From contig CAJUFO010000014.1 in assembly GCA_910585615.1 (NCBI GenBank), forward strand, positions 10,551-74,550: 64,000 nucleotides of DNA, in the 5' to 3' direction. Shown here piece after piece: positions 15,977 to 25,981 of this stretch (position 1 is the first letter of the stretch; each line of letters starts with the position of its first letter). Source of the stretch: an uncultured Acetatifactor sp. GTDB lineage: Bacteria > Bacillota > Clostridia > Lachnospirales > Lachnospiraceae. Below the pieces are notes generated by a model. That model saw nothing but the letters and a program-made list of their open reading frames with translations. It was not told the origin of the DNA and did no database searches. The position numbers were made by a program, and so were the translations under genes.

Positions 15977-17663
15977 ATGAACAAGACTACGATAAAACGT
16001 TCCTTGCCGGACAGAATCTTCAATGTGGCGAATCTGATTGCGTTGGGCATCATAGGCCTGATTGCGGTGCTGCCCTATATCAACATGCTGGCGGTGTCCT
16101 TAAGCAGCTCCGGGCCAGTGGATTCGGGCCAGGCAGGCGCAGGGGAGAGCAGCGGGGAGTCCTCTGTGGAATCTTCCGCGGAATCCTCCGCCGGGGAAGA
16201 GTCCTCCGAGGCATCCGGCGGGGAAACTCAGGGCATCCCCACCATCTCCATCGGACTGAGGGCCGGAAACAGCTACGTGCAGTCCTGCCCGGACATCAAC
16301 ACGGACGAGCATGTGCTGGCCTTTGAGGAGAAGCTGGGGGTAGACTTGGACATCGCATTGATCCAGCACGACGGATTCACCGAGAAGCTGGGCATGATGC
16401 TGGCCCAGGGGGATTTCCCCGATGTGATCTCAGGCGACATGCCTTACACCGCCGTCATGTCCGGTGCCATAGAGAACGGCCTGTTCATGCCCCTGGACGA
16501 TTTGCTGGAGGAGTACGGCCCCAACCTGATGGCCCAGGTGCCGGAGAACGTGTGGGATGAGCTGAGAGGCCCGGACGGCCATATCTACGCAATCGGCGAC
16601 TTCATGACCAACACCGCCAGAAGGCGCACCGTCATCCGCGGGGATTTGCTGGAGAAGCTGAACCTGGAGATTCCGGTGACCCTGGACGACTACTACAACG
16701 TGCTGAAGGCCTTCAAGGAGGACGGCGTGAAGTATCCCTTCATAGGAAGAGAGAAATTCAAGTACAGCGAGACCTTCTTCGCCGCCTACGGCGTGGTTCC
16801 CACCACCTGGCAGCTGAATGAGGCCGGAGAGGTAGTGCCCGCCTACATCCTGCCTGAGATGAAGGAGGCCCTGGCCTTTTACAAGAAGCTCTACGACGAG
16901 GGCCTGATCGATGCGGAGAGCCTGACCAACAACGGAACCGTCCGTGACCAGAAGGCTGCGGCGGGAGACGTGGGCATGATGGTGGTGAACATCTCCGCGG
17001 CGCCCGGCTACAATATCGCCCTCCAGGAGAACCTGCCCGACGCGGAATGGGTATGCGTGGCCTCCCCGGAGAACCCGAATGGCGGCAAGCACGGCTATGC
17101 TGCATTCACCCCCCACCGCCAACGTGCGCTACATCAGCGCCAAGTGCGAGAACCCGGAGGAGATTGTCAAGTTCTTCGACAGCCTGCTGGAGCCCGATGA
17201 GGAGCTGCAGAGATTCCTGACCTACGGCGTGGAGGGAGAGTTCTACACCCTGAACGAGGACAGCAGCGTGAACTTCGAAGTGCCCAACTACTCCCCCAAC
17301 CCCTTTGACGTAATCCCCCAGTTCCTGCGCAGGGTCAAGGACGCAGGCATCGACAGGGCCACGCTGGGTTCCATGCAGGGAGGCCCGGAGGCCATCGAGT
17401 ACTATGACACGAAGGCCAAGGATGACATCTTAAGCTATATCCAGCCCATCAACCTGCAGTCCATCGTGAACCATCCGGAGCTGTCCGTGGAGGAGGATAA
17501 GCAGGAGCTGTTCATCAACTACGCTTCTAAGGTGATGATTGGCACGGAATCCCTGAACGACTTCGACAAGTTCGTACAGGAATGGATGGACAGGGGCGGC
17601 ACCGAGGTCATTGCCGAAGCCACCGAGCAGTATAAAAACGGCACTGCTAAGATAAGAGAGTAA
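15977..17663 (+). pseudogene. Fusion of LplC-type permease N-terminus to a sugar-binding protein, with a frameshift
   Basis: The first 48 or so codons are the start of an LplC/YtcP-type permease (IKRSLPDRIFNVANL, one membrane segment, ending AVSLSSSGPV). They run in frame into the Ser/Glu-rich linker and mature domain of an extracellular solute-binding protein (GIPTISIGLRAGNSYV onward) that has lost its own lipoprotein signal. About 900 bp seem to be missing. At a C6 run (17109-17114) the frame breaks: the first frame ends at 17200 with a nonsense tail, while the binding protein continues in the frame of 17079-17663 to IREstop. Removing one C restores GYAAFTPTANVRYISAK. If read through, one N-in/C-out segment would anchor the binding domain outside the cell. 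Either a real double lesion or an assembly/sequencing error. Confidence 0.8.
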
Positions 17664-17775
17664 GGACATCGGCACAGCGGGCAGACGAGGCGGACTATTC
17701 TGACAGGTAGGGCGGCAGGGCCTGGATGCCCGCTGCACCATGAGGAGGCCATACAGGGGGCGGAAAGGACGGGCC

Positions 17776-18762
17776 GTGTACAGGATTTTGATCGTGGATG
17801 ATGAGATGGTGTTCCGCAAGGGAATCGCAGCCATGCTGCGGAAATCGGATTTCAGTCTGGGGCTGATTTCGGAGGCCGTGGACGGCTGTGAGGCGCTGGA
17901 GCTTCTGGAACAGAATGACTATGATATCGTAATCACAGATATCCGCATGCCCCGGATGGACGGGCTGATGCTGTGCCGAAGCATCCGGGAGAAGGGACTG
18001 AAGCCAGGCATCGTGATTCTGTCCGGCTATGATGACTTCAAATACGCCCAGACCGCCATCCAGTACGGCGTATCTGACTATGTGCTCAAGCCTGTGTCCC
18101 AGAGGAAGCTGGCCCAGGTGCTGCAGGAGGTCATCCGCAAGCGGGAGGAAAGCGGCATGGGCTTAAGCTACAGCCAGATGGACAGCCTGGTCACAGGCCT
18201 GGCCAATGCCCTGTGGAATCAGGACAGGGAGGCCTGGCAGAGGGCCGGGCAGGAGGCCGCTAAGGCGCTGAGCGGCCTGGGACAAAAGACAGAGACGGAA
18301 ATACTGCGGGAGATTGTCCTGGGCGTTTCCGAAAAGATATCTGCCAGGCTGGAAGAGAAGCTTCCCACGGACAGTTTCGGGGAACAGGGCTTTGAGGAGA
18401 ATCTGGAGCTGCTCTGGGAGATGGCAGGGAACCGCAAGAGCCATGGGATGCTGGAGACCGTGCGGGAGCACCTATTGGCCAACCCGGCCATGAGCCAGGA
18501 GGAGCTGTGCGGGCTGCTGGGCTTCTCCTCCTCCCATTTCAGCCAGACCTTTAAGGAGAAGACAGGAAAGAAATTCGTGGACTACAGGACGCAGATTCGC
18601 ATGGAGGCGGCCAGGCAGCAGCTGTGCATCCCCTCCAAGACGGTGACCCAGGTGGCGGCGGAGGTGGGCTACAGCGATTACTCCCATTTCAGCAGCGTAT
18701 TCCGGAAATTCTATGGAAAGACACCGGCGCAGTTTCGGGAGGAAAGGGGACTGGGGCTTTGA
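17776..18762 (+). CDS. AraC-family response regulator
   Basis: 328 aa. The N-terminal receiver domain starts RILIVDDEMVFRKG, with the phospho-acceptor Asp in DIVITDIRMPRMDG and the Lys in YVLKPVSQ. A linker follows, then a C-terminal AraC/HTH_18 domain (NPAMSQEELCGLLGFSSSHF, then TVTQVAAEVGYSDYSHFS). It is a YesN-type partner of the kinase that overlaps its stop codon, and probably controls the sugar locus around it. I prefer the GTG at 17776 (protein starts MYRILIVDD, with GGAAAGGA upstream); an in-frame ATG at 17740 is the alternative. Confidence 0.92.
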   Translation: MYRILIVDDEMVFRKGIAAMLRKSDFSLGLISEAVDGCEALELLEQNDYDIVITDIRMPRMDGLMLCRSIREKGLKPGIVILSGYDDFKYAQTAIQYGVSDYVLKPVSQRKLAQVLQEVIRKREESGMGLSYSQMDSLVTGLANALWNQDREAWQRAGQEAAKALSGLGQKTETEILREIVLGVSEKISARLEEKLPTDSFGEQGFEENLELLWEMAGNRKSHGMLETVREHLLANPAMSQEELCGLLGFSSSHFSQTFKEKTGKKFVDYRTQIRMEAARQQLCIPSKTVTQVAAEVGYSDYSHFSSVFRKFYGKTPAQFREERGLGL

Positions 18763-20369
18763 CCAAGGTACTGAAGGGGAGAAAGGATTTCATCTACTTC
18801 ATCGCGGGAGTGGCGCTGATTATCCTGGTGCCTGTGCTGCTGATCAGCACCGCGGGCATCAGCAGGGCCAGCCGCCAGATGCAGGAGCGCAACAGAGAGT
18901 ACTGGCAGATGATCGTCCAGGATATCATCTACGACATGGATAAGGCAATCAAGGAGTATGACAACCTGTCCATGACCGCCCTGCTCCAGGAGGAGCTGCT
19001 GAACATCCTCTATCAGCAGGAGCTGGACCAGGTGGAGTACGCGGCGGCCTCGTCGTGGCTGGAGCAGCAGCTGACGGTGGAGCTGTTCCTGAACAATTCC
19101 CTGATCAGCAGCTTCCAGGTGCTGGGCAACAACGGCTTCTACTATACCAGCAACCGGGACATCTCCAGAGAGGAGACCCAGGCCCTGGCCCAGAGCGTGG
19201 AGAAAAGCGGCAGGATCACCATCTTCATGCCGGATGCCCGGGACAGCGGGCGGGAGAGCGGCTTCGTGACCATCGGGAGATACATTTATTCGTACAAGGA
19301 CATACGGCATCTGGGATACTTCCTCATGTCCATCCGGCGCACGGAGCTGGATCGCATCTGGGCCAACAAAGACCTGGAGAGCCTGCGGGTGCTGGTGCTG
19401 GACGGGGAGGGCGCCCCGGTGTACGGCATGCCTGAGGGAAGCTGGGAGCTGGAGAGCCTGTACCGGGAGATGGCAGAGGAGACCGGCTCCTTCTATGGGC
19501 CTCAGGAGGCGGAAGGGAGGCTGTATCTGTACCAGAAGTCCGCTTACACCGGATGGACGGCGGTGGTGGCGGTGCCCAGGGAGGTGTACCACACCTCGGT
19601 CTGGAGCCTGAACCGCACCTTCCTGATAGCGGGAGCGGTGGCGGTGCTGTTTACCTTGGTGCTGGCCTATTTCCTGATACGCAGCGTCTACGCCACCCAG
19701 CTGGAGAACCAGAAGAACGAGACGGAGCGCAGCCGGGCGGAGATGAAGGCCCTGCAGACCCAGATCAATCCCCATTTCCTCTACAATACCCTGGGGGCCA
19801 TCAATATGTATTCTGTCATGGAGGACATGGAGGCCGTTCAGGACATCACCGATGCCCTGAGCAAAATGTTCCGCTACGCGGTGCAGAATCCCCTGGTGCC
19901 GGTGGGGATTGCTCAGGAGATAGAGCATGTGGAGAACTACTTAAAGATTCAGAAGTACCGCCAGGGCATCATGCCGAAGCTGGAGATATCCATAGAGGAG
20001 GCCGGGGACGCGGCCATGCTGCGGCTGTGCCTGCAGCCCATCGTGGAGAATATCTTCAAGCATGCTTTCGCCGAGGGCATCCGCCCGGAGCATTTCATCC
20101 GCATCCGGGCCTTCCGGGAGGGAGGCAGGCTCCTGGTGGACGTGACGGACAATGGCAGAGGGCCGTCCATGGATGTGGAGGATATGGAATATGTCACGGA
20201 CGGGGAGAAGAACGGCAGAGGCATCGGCCTCTCCAATGTGCACAGACGGCTGAAGCTGGCCTACGGGGACAGCTACGGGCTGCGGATCTCCGGCAGGGTG
20301 GGAAAGGGGATGACCATACGGGTCTGCCAGCCCTACCAGGTCATCGAGCGGAGGGAGAATCCTCTCTGA
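18759..20369 (+). CDS. YesM-type sensor histidine kinase
   Basis: 536 aa. One membrane segment near residues 10-30, an extracellular sensor domain of about 260 residues, a second segment near residues 287-308 (TFLIAGAVAVLFTLVLAYFL), then a His_kinase domain with the phospho-acceptor in QINPHFLYNTLGAIN and an HATPase domain with DNGRGPS and GRGIGLSNVHRRL. Such kinases pair with AraC-type regulators to sense extracellular sugars. The TTG at 18759 overlaps the regulator stop (TTGA) and follows GGAGGAAAGGGG, which points to translational coupling; the longer open frame from 18624 overlaps the regulator too far. Confidence 0.92.
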   Translation: MTKVLKGRKDFIYFIAGVALIILVPVLLISTAGISRASRQMQERNREYWQMIVQDIIYDMDKAIKEYDNLSMTALLQEELLNILYQQELDQVEYAAASSWLEQQLTVELFLNNSLISSFQVLGNNGFYYTSNRDISREETQALAQSVEKSGRITIFMPDARDSGRESGFVTIGRYIYSYKDIRHLGYFLMSIRRTELDRIWANKDLESLRVLVLDGEGAPVYGMPEGSWELESLYREMAEETGSFYGPQEAEGRLYLYQKSAYTGWTAVVAVPREVYHTSVWSLNRTFLIAGAVAVLFTLVLAYFLIRSVYATQLENQKNETERSRAEMKALQTQINPHFLYNTLGAINMYSVMEDMEAVQDITDALSKMFRYAVQNPLVPVGIAQEIEHVENYLKIQKYRQGIMPKLEISIEEAGDAAMLRLCLQPIVENIFKHAFAEGIRPEHFIRIRAFREGGRLLVDVTDNGRGPSMDVEDMEYVTDGEKNGRGIGLSNVHRRLKLAYGDSYGLRISGRVGKGMTIRVCQPYQVIERRENPL

Positions 20370-20533
20370 ACATCTGTGCAGCCAATTGCGCTGTCACAGC
20401 GGAAAGCCCCGGAAGTCCTATGGAAAATGTCTTGAAAAAGATATACAGGTGGTATGACGGGGAGTAGGAGAGGGCGGGCAAGTAAGTTCCCGCTCGGCGG
20501 GAGCGGAATCAAAAGGAAAGGATAGAGTATCGT

Positions 20534-23130
20534 ATGAAAAAGCTTAGTAGGCGGGAGCTGGTATCCCGGGCAGATTTACATTATCAGGGAACTGTGAGGC
20601 GAAGGGAGGGCGGATTTCCCATAGGAGACGGGGAGATGGGGGCCATGCTGTTCACCTCGCCCTCGGCGCTGAAGCTGGCGGTGAACCGCTGCGACGTGTT
20701 CGCTGCCAACAGCTACACCAACAGCTTCAACCGCAGGCATTCCGACTACGGCTACGGCATAGGCTTCGTGGACGTGGACCTGGTAGATTACGGCGAGGAC
20801 GTGTTCGGCCCGGACACGACCCAGCATTTGGATCTCTATGAGGCCAGTGCCAGGATTCAGGGACGGGGCGTGGAGGCGGAGGTCTTCGCCGAGGCCGAGA
20901 GAGGCGCCCTGTGCCTTCGGGTGAAGGACGGAAGGGACTATGAGGGCAGCATCCAGGTGAAGGTGGACATGATGCGCCCCTCAGAGTTCCGGACGCTCAG
21001 CAACCTGGCAGTGTCCAGGCTGACCATGGAGTCCAGGAACGGAGCCGGGAAGCCCGATACCGTGGTGTTGAAGCAGGTCTTCACGGAGCGGGAGGAATGC
21101 ACCGGAAACGAACACTACTGCGCCAGCGCCCTGGCCGTGTGGGTGGAGGGCGCGGAGGCGGTCCTTCGGATGAACAACGAGGTGGGCGGCAAGGAATCCA
21201 TGGAAATCCCGGACAGGGAGTTCGATGTCATCGGCAAGCCCCAGGAGACCCAGATGCGCCTGTGCGTGAAACCGAAGACGAAAGAATTCACGGTCTGCAT
21301 GGTCAGCGCCGCCAGCTTCAGCAAAGAGGAGGACATTGTCCAGACCGTGCTGGAGAAGGTCAGGGCAGTGTCCCGGGAGGGCGTGGAGGCCATGTACGCC
21401 AGGCACAGGGCTGCCTGGGAGGCGTTCTGGGAGAGATCCTTCGTCCACATGGAGAGCCCGGACGGCCTGGCCCAGAAGCTGGAGCTGCATTACACCTACT
21501 TTTTCTACCTGATGAACTCCAGCTCCCGGGGGAAATACCCCCCAACTTCGGCGGCATGATCTTCTCCCCCGGCGGGGACTACCGCAACTGGGGAACCATG
21601 CAATGGTGGAACAATCTGAGCCTCTACTACAACGCCATCCATGCCTCGGGGCATTTCGAGCTGATGGAGCCGCTGTTCTCTCTGTACGGCAACATGAAGG
21701 ATGTCTGTACCACCGCGGCCAGCCAGCAGTTCGACACCGAGGGCATGTACATCCCGGAGGTGACCTGGTTCAACGGTCCCCAGGTACTTCCCACGGAAAT
21801 CGCCGAGGAGATGAGGGAGCTCTACCTGTTCCGCAGGCCCTGGGAGGAGAAGTCGGAGCGCTTCGCGGATTTCGTGGACAGGAAGGCCCCACATGAGTCC
21901 CGCTACAACTATAAATTCTATGAGCGCTACGAGGATGGACGTGTGGTATACGATGAGAGAGGCTGCGGGCCCTACGGCGCCACCACCTACATGTTCGGCT
22001 CCCAGGCCAACATAGCCTACAACTTCTGGAAGCAGTACCTCTACACCGGGGACGAGACCTTCCTGCGGGAGCAGGCCTATCCCATCATCCGGGGCGTGGC
22101 GGAGTTCTTCATGAACCTCCCCCTGACCAGAAAATCGGAGGACGGAAAATACCACATCTACCAGACCTGCACCGGCGAGGCCTACTTCGGCTGTACGGAC
22201 GGCATGGAGAACGTGGCCGGGATGCGCGCCATGGTGCCCATCCTGCTCAAGGCCGCCAGGATTCTGGACACAGACCGGGAGAAATGGCAGCAGTGGGAGG
22301 AGTTCGCCGCGGCCATGGCCCCCCTGCCCACCACGGCCATGGAGGGGGACACCAGCAGGCTGGAGCAGGGAGACCCTTGTATGTGGTCCAACGGAAGGGA
22401 GCCCATCCTGGACAAGGACCACGGCCAGCCCAGCCTGTACCCCTGCGACCATATGGACATGTCCACCTTCGTCACCTGGTACGCGGAGCCGGAGACCTAC
22501 CGGATTAGCCAGGACACGCTTGCCTGGCGGGTGAGGAAGCATGGAACGGTAAGCCGTTACACAGTGTCCGAAATGTCGGGTTGCGCCAGGATGTACGCGG
22601 CCCACGGATTCGCGGAGGAATTCAAGGAGATTGCTAACGCCCAGCTGGACTGCGTGAACGCGGCCAGAGAATACTGCTACTTCGCCGACACCGGCCGGGT
22701 TCCCCAGTTCGAGAACCGCCTCACAGTCAGGGAGGGCGTGAACTGCATCAGCGCCCAAAGGCTGGGCAATGTGGCGGCGGCCGTACAGCTGGCCCTGTGC
22801 CAGAGCAGCGGCGGTGCTCCGGCGGCAGACCCGGTCATCAAGCTCTTCGCCGCGGTGCCCAAGGGCTGGGACGTAAGCTTTTGCCTTTGGTGCCAGGGAG
22901 GATTTCTGGTGGAGGCTTTCATGGCGGAGGGAGAACCTAAGGAAATCCGTATCCGCTCCACACTGGGCGGGAAGCTCCGGCTCTGCAATCCCTACGGGGA
23001 GGAGCGCTTCCGCATGACTGTGGAGGGCCAGACGCGCTATGAGGGCAGCGAGGCGATTGCCTGTGTGGACACGGAGGTCGGTGAGGAAATCGTGGTGGAG
23101 AAAATCCCGCCGCACAGCGACATAAATTAA
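20534..23130 (+). pseudogene. GH95-like glycoside hydrolase, frameshifted at a poly-C run
   Basis: Two overlapping frames (20534-21559 and the one ending at 23130) together give a protein of about 865 residues. The N-terminal domain has IGDGEMGAMLF, the middle has an (alpha/alpha)6-like barrel (GGDYRNWGTMQWWNNL, WFNGPQVLP, CTGEAYFGCTDGMENV), and the end reads VIKLFAAVPKGWDVSF and GGFLVEAF, as in GH95 and related alpha-L-fucosidase/galactosidase proteins. No signal peptide, so it probably acts on imported oligosaccharides. The break lies at C6 (21538-21543): one added C joins YPPNFGGMIFSPGGDY. It follows the two-component pair and precedes the aldo-keto reductase. The gene may be intact in the cell if the run was miscounted. 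Confidence 0.75.
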
Positions 23131-23134
23131 GAGC

Positions 23135-23231
23135 AAAGCCGCGAGTGCGCACGAGAGCAAATTTCATGAGAGAACTTTCGACTAGAATTTGACTCTCATG
23201 AGTGTGCGCCGAAGTGACTTTGCGGCTTTAG
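23135..23231. repeat. Long imperfect stem-loop between the GH95-like and aldo-keto reductase genes
   Basis: AAAGCCGC near 23137 mirrors GCGGCTTT near 23221, and TCATGAGAG near 23164 is the exact complement of CTCTCATGA near 23192. The roughly 95-nt structure lacks a T-run. It may stabilise or process the transcript between the two genes. Confidence 0.5.
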
Positions 23232-23269
23232 TGCCGTCGCGCAGCGACTTAATTAGGAGGTAATACAGA

Positions 23270-24277
23270 ATGTATATAGCCAACGAGACAAGATACGAAA
23301 CCATGCAGTACAAGAGATGCGGAAAAAGCGGCGTGATACTGCCCTTCCTCTCCCTGGGGCTCTGGCACAACTTCGGCCATCAGTCCCCCTACTCCAACGC
23401 CCGCGAGATGGTGCTGGGGGCCTTCGACAGGGGCATCACCTACTTCGACATCGCCAACAACTACGGGCCGCCTCCAGGCAGCGCCGAGGAATGCTTCGGG
23501 AAGATTGTGAAGCAGGATCTGGCGGCCTACCGGGACGAGCTCTTCATCGCCACCAAGGCCGGATACCGCCACTGGCCCGGCCCCTACGGAGAATGGGGCT
23601 CCAAGAAGAACCTGGTGGCATCCTGCGACAACAGCCTGCGGCGGCTGGGGCTTGACTACGTGGATCTTTTCTACCATCACAGGCCCGACAGGAACACCCC
23701 CATCGAGGAGACCATCGAGGCGCTGGAGTATATCGTGAAATCCGGAAAGGCCCTGTACGTGGGCATCTCAAACTATGACTCCGTGCTGACCGAGAACATT
23801 CTCACAGCCATGGAGGCCAAAGGAATCCACTGCCTGGTGCACCAGGTGAACTACAACATGTTCGAGCGCAGGCCCGAGGGCAACCTGTTCCCCACGCTGG
23901 AAAGCCACGGAGTGGGCGCGGCCGCCTATATGTGCCTGGCCCAGGGAATCCTCACAGACCGGTATTTCGACGGTGTGAAGGAGGGCTCCAGGGCCGCGGG
24001 CAACAGCGTCTTCCTGAAGGCCGATCAGGTGACCGCGGAGAAAGTGGACACCGCCAGGCGCCTCAACGAAATCGCAAAGCGGCGGGGCCAGACCCTGGCC
24101 CAGATGGCCCTGGCCTGGTGCTACCGCTGCACCCTGGTGGCCACCCTCATTATCGGGGCCAGCAGGCTGTCCCAGATTGACGATAACCTGAAGGCCATGG
24201 GAAACCTGGAGTTCTCCCAGGAGGAGCTGAATCAGATTGACGAAATCCTGGTTCCCTATGCCAGGGAGGCATACTGA
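23270..24277 (+). CDS. Aldo/keto reductase (YghZ / L-glyceraldehyde 3-phosphate reductase type)
   Basis: 335 aa TIM-barrel oxidoreductase using NADPH. The catalytic tetrad can be traced: Asp and Tyr in TYFDIANNYGPPPGSAEE, Lys in LFIATKAGY and His in LFYHHRPD. The long loop after the Tyr (GPPPGSAEE) and the SLGLWHNFG start are typical of the YghZ/AKR14 group. It follows the GH95-like gene and precedes the GH3 gene, so it may reduce a sugar or aldehyde released there. AGGAGGTAATACAGA before the ATG. Confidence 0.9.
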   Translation: MYIANETRYETMQYKRCGKSGVILPFLSLGLWHNFGHQSPYSNAREMVLGAFDRGITYFDIANNYGPPPGSAEECFGKIVKQDLAAYRDELFIATKAGYRHWPGPYGEWGSKKNLVASCDNSLRRLGLDYVDLFYHHRPDRNTPIEETIEALEYIVKSGKALYVGISNYDSVLTENILTAMEAKGIHCLVHQVNYNMFERRPEGNLFPTLESHGVGAAAYMCLAQGILTDRYFDGVKEGSRAAGNSVFLKADQVTAEKVDTARRLNEIAKRRGQTLAQMALAWCYRCTLVATLIIGASRLSQIDDNLKAMGNLEFSQEELNQIDEILVPYAREAY

Positions 24278-24406
24278 TTTGTGAAAAAAGTGCGGGGCAG
24301 CATCGGATGGGCGTCAGCGATGCCAAAGGGCCCAATGTGGCGCAGCAGACACAGTCCGGATGCCAGCTCCGCAGATAGATAAAACAGGGAAAGGCAGGGA
24401 TGAGAA

Positions 24407-25897
24407 ATGGAAAAGAAAAACTCCTATATCAAAAATCTGATTCAAAGGATGACCCTGGAGCAGAAGATAGGGGCTGTGCTCACATTGGGCTTCGCGGGCA
24501 CGGTGCCCAGGGCCCATATCTATAGATACATCGAGGAATACCACTGCGGAGGCCTGCGCCTGTCCTGCGACATGAGACAGTTCGGCAGCTACGTGGACCC
24601 CAATGGCAACAAGACCGTAGTCAAACTGGAGAACGCCGATGGCATCCGCTTCAAGGGCCCGGCTCCCGTGCCCACCGCCAGCCAGTACCGGGCAGTGCTG
24701 GACGATCTCCAGGCCCGGGCCAGAAAAAGGCCCCTGTCCATCCCCCTGCATTTTTCCTACGACCAGGAGGGCGGCAGCAGCGCGGATTTCTTCTTCGGTG
24801 GCGTGAACCTGTTCCCCAAGCCCATGGGCATCCGGGCCATGGACGACTCTCAGATGGCCTACCGAATCGCGAAGGCCGTGGCCAGGCAGGGAAAGGCCAT
24901 GGGATTCAACTGGATTCACTCCCCTGTGCTGGACGTGAACACCCAGGCCGCCAACCCGGAGATTGGCACCAGGGCCTACAGCGACGACGCGGGAGAGGTG
25001 GCGCTGTACGCACGGGAGACCTGCCGGGGCCTGAAGGAGGGGCGGATGATTGCCACAGGCAAGCATTTCCCGGGAAGGGGCCACTCGGAGGTGGACGCCC
25101 ATTTCCAGGTGCCCGTCATAGACGTAGAGCTACAGACGCTGCGGGAGAGAGAGCTCCTTCCCTATAAAAAGCTTATCGCCGAGAATCTCCTGCCCTCCGT
25201 CATGATTGCCCACAGCATCTTCCCGGCCATCGACCCGGACAACATCGCCACAGTCTCCAGAAAGGTGATTACCGGGCTGCTGCGGGAGGAGCTGGGCTTC
25301 CAGGGCGTGATCGCCACCGACAGCATGACCATGGGGGCCATCGCCACCCGCTACGGCGTGGCCAATGCCTGCGCCCTGTCCCTGGAGGCCGGGGCAGACC
25401 TGGTGCTCATGAAGGCGGAGAACCACCTGGTGGAGGAAGTGATAGAGGCCATTCGCTCCTTCGTCCTGGAAGGGCGGATTCCCGAGGAGCAGCTGGACGA
25501 CAAGGTATACCGGATCCTCAGCCTGAAATATGAATACGGCCTCTTCGAGCCGGAGGAGGACAGAGAGAATCCTGAGGACGTGCTGGCAGACCAAGGCATC
25601 CGCCAGCTGGCTCGCCAGGCCGCCAGGCGCAGCATCCTCACAGAGCACAACCAGGACAGGGCCATCCCGGTCCGCGGTCGGTCTCATCGTAGGTGTAGGA
25701 TGTCTCCAGATACGCGGCGTCCTCCTGGTAGCTCTGGCAGGCCTCATAGAGGATGCCGGAATGCCACTGGATGTCGTTGTACTCCTTCACCTTCTGCTCT
25801 ATCACCACAAGCCGCCCTCCCGTTGTGCAGCCGAACATGCGCTGCGGCCAGGCAGCAGGGGTTTCAATCTGGTAAACGTAAAAGCGGGGGAGCCTAA
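24407..25897 (+). pseudogene. GH3 beta-N-acetylhexosaminidase-like (NagZ family), 3' end replaced by an inversion
   Basis: The first roughly 420 codons are a GH3 domain of the NagZ type: LPYKKLIAENLLPSVMIAHS, KHFPGRGHSEVDAHF (the family His-containing KH(F)PG motif) and the nucleophile region GVIATDSMTMGAI. No signal peptide is present. After DRAIPV at about 25671 the frame turns into Arg/Pro/Ser-rich nonsense running to a stop at 25897. On the opposite strand the same 185 bp encode a plausible protein segment (see 25672-25858). The gene is therefore most likely broken at its 3' end, though the catalytic domain is complete and could still fold. Confidence 0.75.
25672..25858 (-). pseudogene. 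Inverted coding fragment, probably the GH3 C-terminal part
   Basis: Read on the minus strand, this stretch gives LVVIEQKVKEYND, WHSGILYEACQ and AAYLETSYTYDETDR, without stops and with ordinary composition, whereas the plus-strand frame is low-complexity. The position directly after the GH3 breakpoint, and the VVIEQ-type strand typical of the second domain of NagZ-like GH3 proteins, suggest it is the gene's own downstream part turned around. Origin from another gene cannot be excluded. Confidence 0.5.
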
Positions 25898-25930
25898 GCC
25901 TTTCAAAATTTTTTGTTTATACAATTAACC

Positions 25931-25975
25931 TTGCACAAAAGCAAATAATATGCTAATATGTGCAAACAGGAGGTG
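25931..25975 (+). promoter_or_regulatory. Promoter/operator of the AAA/DUF4143 ATPase gene
   Basis: TTGCAC (25931-25936), 17-nt spacer, TAATAT (25954-25959). The inverted repeat TTGCACA / TGTGCAA (25931-25937 / 25959-25965) brackets the spacer and touches the -10, a possible operator. GGAGGTG follows at 25969-25975. Confidence 0.65.
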
Positions 25976-25981
25976 CACAAA

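Noticed and set aside
17105..17118. Programmed ribosomal frameshifting at the C6 run
   Set aside because: There is no slippery heptamer with downstream pseudoknot and no known case in this family; an indel is simpler. The same holds for the C-run at 21538.
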